This document shows positions 1 through 4,730 of a stretch of 10,241 nucleotides of DNA, piece after piece; the first letter of the stretch is position 1, and every line of letters starts with the position of its first letter. The notes beneath the pieces are model-generated. The model saw only the letters and a list, made by a program, of their open reading frames with translations. It was not told where the DNA came from and searched no databases. The translations under genes and the position numbers were made by a program. Origin of the DNA: Actinomycetales bacterium (GTDB lineage: Bacteria > Actinomycetota > Actinomycetes > Actinomycetales > BWSM-131); assembly GCA_030149025.1 (NCBI GenBank), contig JASBSH010000257.1, positions 1-10,241 of the forward strand, written 5' to 3'.

Positions 1-53
1 GGTATCCAACGCCATGGTTGTTCGCCCGCCAACCTAGAGAATACGTAGGTCGT

Positions 54-77
54 GCACATGAGTGCGGACACTCGTGC
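54..77 (-). terminator. Hairpin downstream of the PP2C phosphatase gene, possible terminator
   Basis: Inverted arms GCAC+GAGTG (54-57, 60-64) and CACTC+GTGC (69-77) can form a 9-bp stem with a CGGA loop and a two-base AT bulge. It lies 54 bases beyond the stop codon of the minus-strand phosphatase gene. There is no T-tract on either side, so it is not a canonical intrinsic terminator. GC-rich actinobacteria often use such hairpins, but the role here is inferred from position only. Confidence 0.25.
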
Positions 78-103
78 AGCCGACTTCAGAAATTGACAGG
101 GGC

Positions 104-149
104 GCCGCTCACTCCCGCCACACGAGGCCGCTCACTCCCGCCACACCAG
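104..149. repeat. 23-bp tandem duplication at the 3' end of the phosphatase gene
   Basis: Positions 104-126 and 127-149 are the same 23-base unit with a single mismatch (G124 against C147). The right copy contains the last codons of the minus-strand phosphatase gene (reading Val-Trp-Arg-Glu-stop) and the left copy repeats them just beyond the stop. Because translation runs right to left, the first stop is met in the original position, so the duplication leaves the protein unchanged. It looks like a replication-slippage product. Confidence 0.8.
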
Positions 150-1241
150 CACGAGCGCGCGGTCGTCGTTCTCCCCCGTGCGCGTACCGTCGACGATGCG
201 GGCGGCACCGCCCTTGAACCCCCCGCGCCGAACCAGCCGCTCGGCCTGCCCCATCAGCCGGTCGATGCCGAGCGACAGGTCCCGGCCCGGTGTCTCGACC
301 AGACCATCGGTGTACAACAGCAACGCATCGCCCCGTTGCAGCAGCGCCGTGTGCGCCGGGAAGTGCTCGGTGGCCACCACTCCCAGCGCGGGCCCGGTCT
401 CACCGCCGATCAGCTCCCATCGACCGGAGCCGGCGTGGAAGTGCGCCGCCGGGGGGTGGCCGGCGCTGGCGAGCCGGTACTCCCCCGTACGAAGGTCCAC
501 GCAGACGTGCATCGCTGTCGCGAACCCCTCGTCCCAGCGCTGCCGCAGCAGATACTGGTTGGCTGCGGGGAGGAACTCCGCGGGTTCCATCGCGCCCAGC
601 AGACCACCGAACGCACCGGACAGCAGCAGCGCGCGAGTGCCGGCGCCCTGGCCCTTCCCCGACACGTCGACCAGGGCCAGCTCGAGCGTGTTCCCGTCCG
701 TCGACCTGGACGCGACCAGGAAGTCACCGGAGAAGGCGTCGCCGTACGCCGGGCGCAGCTCGCGGTCAACCTTCCACTGGCGAGGCAGCGGCGGGACGCT
801 CCCCTGCGCCTCTAGCCGGTCGCGCAGGTCCACGAGCATCGACTCGCCGAGCGTGCCCTGCACACCGAGCCGCTCCCGGCTGTTGGCGAAGACCAGCACC
901 AGCACACCGGTAAGCCCGATCACGAGGATCTGGCCGGGCATGGGAGGCGGCTCACGGTTCACCACCGTGTACGCCAGAACCGCCCCGACCAGGAGGTAGA
1001 GAAGAACCAGCGCCCGCACCCGCAGGAAGAACCCGCCCAGCAGGATCACCACGGTCACGTACGTCGGCGGCACCCACCTCGGCGCCACGAGACCGATGGC
1101 ACCGAGCAGCACTGTCAGGCCCGTGAACAGCAGGAGCAGGAACGCCTGCGAGGGCAGCAGGCGGCGCCGCAGGAGCCGACCGAAGTCCTGAAGGCCGGTC
1201 CTCCTGCCCACATGAGGCGGCGCGCCGGCGTGTGCGACCAC
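132..1241 (-). CDS. Membrane-anchored PP2C/SpoIIE-family protein serine/threonine phosphatase
   Basis: 369-residue protein predicted to remove phosphate from serine/threonine of partner proteins, in bacteria typically anti-sigma-factor antagonists of the SpoIIAA/RsbV type. Four hydrophobic segments lie at about residues 29-53, 61-74, 77-94 and 104-119, followed by a cytoplasmic SpoIIE domain. Family motifs visible: SGDF (171-174), DVSGKG (192-197), SAGHPP (259-264), YTDG (310-313) and the terminal DD (359-360), which supply the metal-binding aspartates. The second Asp of the common GDFYD motif is Val here; I recall the same substitution in related Streptomyces proteins, so it is probably a subfamily trait. 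There is no PAS, GAF or HAMP sensor, so any input must come through the membrane part. I chose GTG at 1241 because TACTGT sits six bases upstream (leaderless arrangement) and because the longer frame to 1367 would start inside a repeat copy. No partner anti-sigma factor or antagonist is adjacent. Confidence 0.88.
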   Translation of the reverse strand: MVAHAGAPPHVGRRTGLQDFGRLLRRRLLPSQAFLLLLFTGLTVLLGAIGLVAPRWVPPTYVTVVILLGGFFLRVRALVLLYLLVGAVLAYTVVNREPPPMPGQILVIGLTGVLVLVFANSRERLGVQGTLGESMLVDLRDRLEAQGSVPPLPRQWKVDRELRPAYGDAFSGDFLVASRSTDGNTLELALVDVSGKGQGAGTRALLLSGAFGGLLGAMEPAEFLPAANQYLLRQRWDEGFATAMHVCVDLRTGEYRLASAGHPPAAHFHAGSGRWELIGGETGPALGVVATEHFPAHTALLQRGDALLLYTDGLVETPGRDLSLGIDRLMGQAERLVRRGGFKGGAARIVDGTRTGENDDRALVLVWRE

Positions 1242-1247
1242 GGCTGG

Positions 1248-1253
1248 ACAGTA
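1248..1253 (-). promoter_or_regulatory. Candidate -10 element for a leaderless phosphatase transcript
   Basis: On the minus strand TACTGT is followed by six bases and then GTG. TANNNT about 6-7 bases before a start codon is the usual pattern of leaderless actinobacterial genes. No convincing -35 hexamer or Shine-Dalgarno sequence is visible. It supports GTG at 1241 as the start. Confidence 0.5.
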
Positions 1254-1311
1254 CCGTCGCGGCTGGCTGGATCGGCCAGACGCCGAGGGACACGCCAGGC
1301 GAGCCGGCACG

Positions 1312-1340
1312 AAAAACCGGTGTGGCCGGCGTCCGGCCGC
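1312..1340 (-). terminator. Possible intrinsic terminator between the nuclease gene and the phosphatase gene
   Basis: GGCCGG (1324-1329) and CCGGCC (1333-1338) form a stem with a 3-base loop, extendable by a wobble and a G-C pair to 1322/1340. Reading the minus strand, a run of five T (complement of 1312-1316) follows 5-7 bases after the stem. It is correctly placed to end transcription leaving the nuclease gene before the phosphatase promoter. The gap between stem and T-run is longer than ideal. Confidence 0.3.
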
Positions 1341-1356
1341 GCAGGACCCCCCTCTG

Positions 1357-1381
1357 CCGGTGATCATGAAATCCCGGTTCA
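1357..1381 (+). repeat. Cassette repeat, left copy 1
   Basis: Perfect match to the 25-base consensus of the family, with core GATCATGAAATCCCGGTTC and CCGGT before it. Here it is in the orientation opposite to the right-hand cluster, so left and right copies form inverted repeats around the nuclease gene. It includes the palindrome TGATCA. Confidence 0.85.
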
Positions 1382-1397
1382 GCCGGACCCCCCCATC

Positions 1398-1422
1398 CCG
1401 GTGATCATGGAATCTCGGTTCA
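1398..1422 (+). repeat. Cassette repeat, left copy 2
   Basis: Same orientation as the copy at 1357, with two substitutions (GGAATCT in place of GAAATCC). It begins 41 bases after the first copy and ends 5 bases before the stop codon of the nuclease gene (complement of 1428-1430). Confidence 0.85.
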
Positions 1423-1427
1423 TGGGT

Positions 1428-2372
1428 TCACCACGATCGACGCAGGATCTGCGGAGCCACGCCGAGAAGCGCACCGATCCCCTTCTCCAGTCGCAGCGAC
1501 TGCCCGAGCACCTCACCCTTGCCCACACCGATGCAGTGCCAACCCCAGCGCTGCGCCAGCTGCGCACGGCGACGTGCGTCGCGGAGCCGGTGCTCCGGGC
1601 TTGAGTGGAACTCCTCCCCGTCGTACTCGACCGCGACCTTGAGGGTCGGCCAGCCGAGGTCCAGTCGGTAGATGCCAAGCCCGTGGTCGTCGGTGATCCA
1701 GATCTGCAAGTCAGGACGTGGAAAACCCGCATCAATCGCTCGAAGGCGCAGCCACGACTCGCCGAAAGACTCGGCTCGGGGGTCGCACAGCCCGAGAAGC
1801 CGCCGCGCCTGCGCGATCCCTCGTTGACCTTTCAGAGTGTCGACACGGTCGCGCAGGGCGTCGAGGTCGATGAGCTTGGCGTTGCCGAAGGCGTCCAGGA
1901 CGGCCAGCCCCATGAAGACCTTGCTCCAGCGAGCGAGGTCCAGCGCGGTCCTGTCAGGTGTAGTGACCGGGACGCCGTCCAGGATCGCGATGTCCTCCGG
2001 TGGAAGCGCGGCTTCGAATGAGACGAGTCCCGGCCTCCTCGGCACCGAGCCACGGGCAGCGGGCACGACGCACTCGACGGGTAGCGGCTGGTCGAGCTCT
2101 CCGGGACCGCGCGCGTCGATGCCATGTATCCAGGCGGCTGTGCGCCGCGCGAGAGCTGCTCCTTCGGGCAGGACCAGAGCCGCGGCCCGCCCTCTGATCG
2201 CGGGGTCGTCGGCGATTCGTGCATCGACGTACACGCCCCGCAGCGGCTGGACGATCGCTGCGGTGCGGAGCAGAGCGTCAAGGTCGCGCTTGGACAGCGC
2301 CAGACCAGGAAGGTCTTCACGGGTGAAGGGCGCGAGAGGTTCCGGTCCCAAGTCGGGGATCGACGCTGCCAT
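1428..2372 (-). CDS. AbiEi-type winged-helix domain fused to a DUF559/Vsr-like endonuclease domain
   Basis: 314-residue protein. Residues ~16-52 (ending LRGVYVDA) resemble the N-terminal winged-helix domain of AbiEi antitoxins. The middle part (LARRTAAWIHG, then PVTTPDRTALDLAR) is the usual central region of these proteins. The C-terminal ~110 residues resemble DUF559/Vsr-like PD-(D/E)XK nucleases: ESW (E205), RLDLGW (D238) and VEYDG (E249, D251), followed by FH and an Arg-rich helix. Activity is inferred; substrate and role are unknown. Despite the usual 'type IV toxin-antitoxin antitoxin' label, no AbiEii nucleotidyltransferase toxin lies beside it. I prefer ATG 2372; CAATGT lies six bases upstream as a weak -10. 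An in-frame GTG at 2426, adding 18 residues, is possible and sits 4 bases from a repeat copy. Five sampled 60-base lines give about 67% GC, slightly below what I sampled in pepN. Repeats crowd both ends, which suggests it moved as a unit. Confidence 0.8.
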   Translation of the reverse strand: MAASIPDLGPEPLAPFTREDLPGLALSKRDLDALLRTAAIVQPLRGVYVDARIADDPAIRGRAAALVLPEGAALARRTAAWIHGIDARGPGELDQPLPVECVVPAARGSVPRRPGLVSFEAALPPEDIAILDGVPVTTPDRTALDLARWSKVFMGLAVLDAFGNAKLIDLDALRDRVDTLKGQRGIAQARRLLGLCDPRAESFGESWLRLRAIDAGFPRPDLQIWITDDHGLGIYRLDLGWPTLKVAVEYDGEEFHSSPEHRLRDARRRAQLAQRWGWHCIGVGKGEVLGQSLRLEKGIGALLGVAPQILRRSW

Positions 2373-2430
2373 GCGGGAACATTGCCGCAGTCGCCCCTCG
2401 CCGCGTTCGGTTCGTCCACAGGCCACGCGT

Positions 2431-2455
2431 GGAACCGGGTTTTCGTGATCACCGG
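2431..2455 (-). repeat. Cassette repeat, divergent right copy 3
   Basis: This copy has three substitutions from consensus and is in the orientation opposite to the left copies. One change turns ATGATCAC into the perfect 8-base palindrome GTGATCAC. It lies directly upstream of the nuclease gene, 4 bases from that gene's alternative GTG start, so it could overlap the gene's control region. Confidence 0.8.
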
Positions 2456-2475
2456 CACAGGGGTGGGAGCGGGCC

Positions 2476-2587
2476 TGAACCGGGATTTCATGATCACCGT
2501 CAAGGGATCGAGGGCCTCGTGAACCGGGATTTCATGATCACCGGCAAGGGATCGAGGGCCTCGTGAACCGGGATTTCATGATCACGG
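2476..2587 (-). repeat. 44-bp tandem array carrying cassette repeats 4, 5 and 6
   Basis: Units 2476-2519 and 2520-2563 are identical except for one base (T2500 against G2544). A third, partial unit starts at 2564 and matches for the first 22 bases. Each unit is the ~24-base cassette repeat plus a shared 20-base linker (AAGGGATCGAGGGCCTCG follows the repeat closely). Linkers are the same, not unique, so this is not a CRISPR. The last copy runs into nei1 and contains its stop codon (complement of 2582-2584). Confidence 0.9.
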
Positions 2588-3415
2588 CGAGGGTTGTTGG
2601 CAGGTCGGGCACCAGTAGAGCTGGCGCGCCGCGACCTCACGCTGCGCCACCGGAGTGCCGCAGTGACGACAGGGCAGCCCGGTGCGCTTGTAGACGTAGT
2701 GGGCGTCCTCGGCTCGGATCGCGCCGCCCGGCCGGTCGACCGGACGCGTGGTGACGATTCGCCCGCGCCTCAGCCCGTCGCGCAGCAGGAAGACGATGTC
2801 GTCCCACAACGCCTCGACGACGACGCGATCAAGCGCACGACCCGGGGTGAACGGCGACATACCGGCCCGGAACAGCACCTCGGCGCGGTAGACGTTGCCG
2901 ACCCCGGCCACCACCGACTGGTCCATCAGCAGGGTGCCGATGGGCGCGGACGAGCGCAGCACGCGCTCCACGAACCGCTGTCCGTCCGCGCCACGCCGCA
3001 ACGGGTCCGGCCCGAGGCGCGCGTGAACCGCGTCCTTCTCACCAGCGGTGACCACCTCGCAGGCCGGGGCTCCGCGCAGTTCGGCCAGGACGCCGTCCCC
3101 GACCAGCCTCACGCGCACCGCACCGACGGGAGCCGGAAGACCGTCGTGGCGGTCGACGTCCTCGAAGGTGAACTTGCCGTAGAGGCCGAGGTGGACGCGA
3201 AGCCAGCGGTCCGGAGCAGCACCCGGGGCGCCGTCGGCAGCGAAGCCGAGGAAGAGGTGCTTGCCGTGCGCCTCGGCCCGTACCAGCGTGGTCCCGTCCA
3301 GCAGCGCCGCTCCCTCCGCGAACCTGCCCTGGGGGCTGCTCACGCGAAGGCGCTGGCCGCCCATCTCGCGACGGAACCGACGGGCGAGCCGGTGCAGGGT
3401 GTGACCTTCTGGCAT
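2582..3415 (-). CDS. nei1: Fpg/Nei-family DNA glycosylase (endonuclease VIII, Nei1-like)
   Basis: 277-residue base-excision-repair enzyme expected to remove oxidised bases, mainly pyrimidines, and cut the strand by beta,delta-elimination. The first residues MPEGHTLHRLARR give the catalytic Pro2 and Glu3, which fixes the ATG start because the new N-terminal proline is the nucleophile. K52 (in AHGKHLF) is the conserved beta-hairpin lysine. The helix-two-turn-helix lies at ~160-185, with N174 in GVGNVYRAE. The zinc finger is C249-x2-C252-x16-C269-x2-C272, and PEGHT is typical of the Nei1 branch (M. tuberculosis Rv2464c). It is downstream of rpiB with a 21-base gap and no promoter seen, so probably co-transcribed; a TGAGG about 10 bases upstream is a modest ribosome-binding site. 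Oddity: the stop codon lies inside the last cassette repeat. Confidence 0.95.
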   Translation of the reverse strand: MPEGHTLHRLARRFRREMGGQRLRVSSPQGRFAEGAALLDGTTLVRAEAHGKHLFLGFAADGAPGAAPDRWLRVHLGLYGKFTFEDVDRHDGLPAPVGAVRVRLVGDGVLAELRGAPACEVVTAGEKDAVHARLGPDPLRRGADGQRFVERVLRSSAPIGTLLMDQSVVAGVGNVYRAEVLFRAGMSPFTPGRALDRVVVEALWDDIVFLLRDGLRRGRIVTTRPVDRPGGAIRAEDAHYVYKRTGLPCRHCGTPVAQREVAARQLYWCPTCQQPSP

Positions 3416-3436
3416 CAGGCTGGCCTCAGGCGACCG

Positions 3437-3913
3437 TCACGCGCTGGGGACGATCTCTCCGTCGCGCTCATACGCGGCGAGCTGGTCGATCCGGCGCTGG
3501 TGCCTGGCGTCGCCGCTGAACGGCTCGGCCAGGAACGCCTCGACGATCGCCGTGGCCTCCTCGACGCTGTGCTGCCGGGCGCCGACGGAGACCACGTTCG
3601 CGTCGTTGTGCTGCCGGGCGAGGCGTGCGGTGTCGAGGTTCCAGGCAAGTGCGGCGCGGACGCCGGCCACCTTGTTCGCCGCGATCTGCTCACCGTTGCC
3701 GGACCCGCCGACCACGATGCCGAGGCTGCCCGGGTCACCGACGACGGCCTGCGCCGTGCGGAGGCAGAACGGCGGGTAGTCGTCGGCGGGGTCGTACTCG
3801 GAGGGGCCGTGGTCGACCACGTCGTGGCCAGCCGTCTGCAGGTGGACCTTGAGGTGCTGCACCAGCTCGTAGCCGGCGTGGTCACCGCCGATGTGTACGC
3901 GCACGGGCGACAT
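3437..3913 (-). CDS. rpiB: Ribose-5-phosphate isomerase B
   Basis: 158-residue cytoplasmic enzyme that interconverts ribose 5-phosphate and ribulose 5-phosphate in the non-oxidative pentose phosphate pathway. Visible family features: GGDHAGYE near the start (D11, H12), GGSGNGEQIAANK at 69-81 with the catalytic base Glu75 at the same number as in the M. tuberculosis enzyme, H102 in QHND, and R113 and R137 as likely phosphate contacts. The use of Glu75 where the E. coli enzyme has a cysteine is typical of the actinobacterial branch. I chose ATG 3913 because MSPVRVHIGGDHAG aligns with the mycobacterial N-terminus; an in-frame GTG at 3934 would add seven residues. No strong Shine-Dalgarno is visible for either. 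The gene follows the DsbA-fold reductase gene by 69 bases that include a 16-bp tandem repeat. Confidence 0.95.
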   Translation of the reverse strand: MSPVRVHIGGDHAGYELVQHLKVHLQTAGHDVVDHGPSEYDPADDYPPFCLRTAQAVVGDPGSLGIVVGGSGNGEQIAANKVAGVRAALAWNLDTARLARQHNDANVVSVGARQHSVEEATAIVEAFLAEPFSGDARHQRRIDQLAAYERDGEIVPSA

Positions 3914-3947
3914 GCTGCCAGGCAGCAACGTCACTCACCCAGCAGGG

Positions 3948-3979
3948 CCGGTCGATCAGCAGACCGGTCGATCAGCAGA
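3948..3979. repeat. Two tandem copies of a 16-bp unit upstream of rpiB
   Basis: CCGGTCGATCAGCAGA occurs at 3948-3963 and again, perfectly, at 3964-3979, followed by the partial unit CCG. It fills the gap between the stop of the DsbA-fold reductase gene (3983-3985) and the rpiB start. The junction gives CCGGTC-(8)-GACCGG, a 6-bp hairpin at 3948-3967 that could act as a weak intra-operon mRNA processing or attenuation site. No T-tract follows on the minus strand. Confidence 0.85.
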
Positions 3980-3982
3980 CCG

Positions 3983-4636
3983 TCAGTCGAATATCGGCTC
4001 CTGGTCGCGGGTGCGCTTCAGCTCGTAGAAGCCGGGTGTCGAGGCGACCGCGAGGACGCCGTCCCACAGCTTCGCGGCGGCGTCCCCCTTCGGGGCCGGG
4101 GTGACGACGGGCCCGAAGAAGGCGGTACCGGCGACGGCGATGACCGGGGTGCCGACGTCCTGCCCGACCTTGGCGATGCCTTCGGCGTGACTGGCGCGCA
4201 GCGCCTCGTCGTAGTCGGTCGAGCGTCCGGCCTCGAGCAGCTCCGCCGGCAGGCCGACCTCGGCCAGCGCCTCGGCGACCACCTGCTCGTAGTCCTTGCG
4301 GCCGCCGGGGTGGATCCGGGAGCCCATCGCCTCGTACAGCGGCCCGAGCACCTTGTCGTCGTGCTGCTCGGAAGCGGCGATGAGGACGCGAACGGGGAAC
4401 CAGGCCTTGTCCATCAGCTCCCGGTAGTCGTCGGGCAGGTCCCGTCCCTCGTTCAGCACGGACAGGCTCATCACGTGCCAGCGAACGTCGACCGGACGCA
4501 CCCTTTCGACCTCCACCATCCAGCGCGAGGTCATCCACGCCCACGGGCAGACCGGGTCGAACCAGAAGTCCGCCGCCTGCCGGTCGGTGCCGGCGTGGCT
4601 CGCTGCGTCCGTGCTCGTGCTGACCGTCTCGGTCAC
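3983..4636 (-). CDS. DsbA-fold mycothiol-dependent reductase homologue (Rv2466c type) with CPWA active site
   Basis: 217-residue cytoplasmic thioredoxin-fold protein of the DsbA/2-hydroxychromene isomerase group. It closely resembles M. tuberculosis Rv2466c, a mycothiol-dependent oxidoreductase/nitroreductase of the oxidative-stress response: shared segments include ADFWFDPVCPW, HVMSLS, LPAELLEAG, VGTPVI, FFGPV and FYELKRTR. The active site is C30-P-W-A33, so the resolving cysteine of the mycobacterial CPWC motif is absent and a monothiol mechanism with mycothiol is expected. P164 in VGTP is the conserved cis-proline. I chose GTG 4636 because GAGGAG lies six bases upstream; the frame stays open to 4693, but the extra residues are unlike the family. 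It is the first gene of a probable operon with rpiB and nei1, and is divergent from pepN across 94 bases. The ~20-residue N-terminal extension is low-complexity and not a signal peptide. Confidence 0.9.
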   Translation of the reverse strand: MTETVSTSTDAASHAGTDRQAADFWFDPVCPWAWMTSRWMVEVERVRPVDVRWHVMSLSVLNEGRDLPDDYRELMDKAWFPVRVLIAASEQHDDKVLGPLYEAMGSRIHPGGRKDYEQVVAEALAEVGLPAELLEAGRSTDYDEALRASHAEGIAKVGQDVGTPVIAVAGTAFFGPVVTPAPKGDAAAKLWDGVLAVASTPGFYELKRTRDQEPIFD

Positions 4637-4642
4637 GTGCTT

Positions 4643-4648
4643 CTCCTC
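4643..4648 (-). promoter_or_regulatory. Ribosome-binding site of the DsbA-fold reductase gene
   Basis: GAGGAG on the minus strand, six bases before GTG 4636. It is the strongest Shine-Dalgarno in the window and decides the start of this gene. Confidence 0.8.
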
Positions 4649-4717
4649 GTGAATCAGTTCTCGTCCTCGCGGTGGGCGGCCGACGTCGACCACTCACGAC
4701 AGCGCATCAAACCGTGC

Positions 4718-4722
4718 AAGGA
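4718..4722 (+). promoter_or_regulatory. Ribosome-binding site of pepN
   Basis: AAGGA lies eight bases before GTG 4731 but seventeen before the in-frame ATG 4740, favouring the GTG start. Confidence 0.6.
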
Positions 4723-4730
4723 TTCCCGCC

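Noticed and set aside
2..37. Possible tail of a plus-strand gene entering from the left edge and ending at TAG 35-37
   Set aside because: Only eleven codons are visible with no recognisable sequence, too little to support a gene.
93..98. TTGACA resembling a -35 promoter box
   Set aside because: No -10 element lies 16-18 bases downstream and no gene starts nearby on that strand.
1242..1367. Longer phosphatase starting at ATG 1367 (42 extra residues)
   Set aside because: That ATG is part of repeat copy 1, the added residues are Arg/Pro-rich without family resemblance, and the TACTGT-6-GTG signal supports 1241.
2476..2587. CRISPR array
   Set aside because: Only two and a half units, the 'spacers' are identical to one another, and no cas genes are present.
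1357..2587. Classical insertion sequence with terminal inverted repeats
   Set aside because: There is no transposase or DDE/HUH motif in the enclosed gene, several internal copies instead of one at each end, and no clear target-site duplication.
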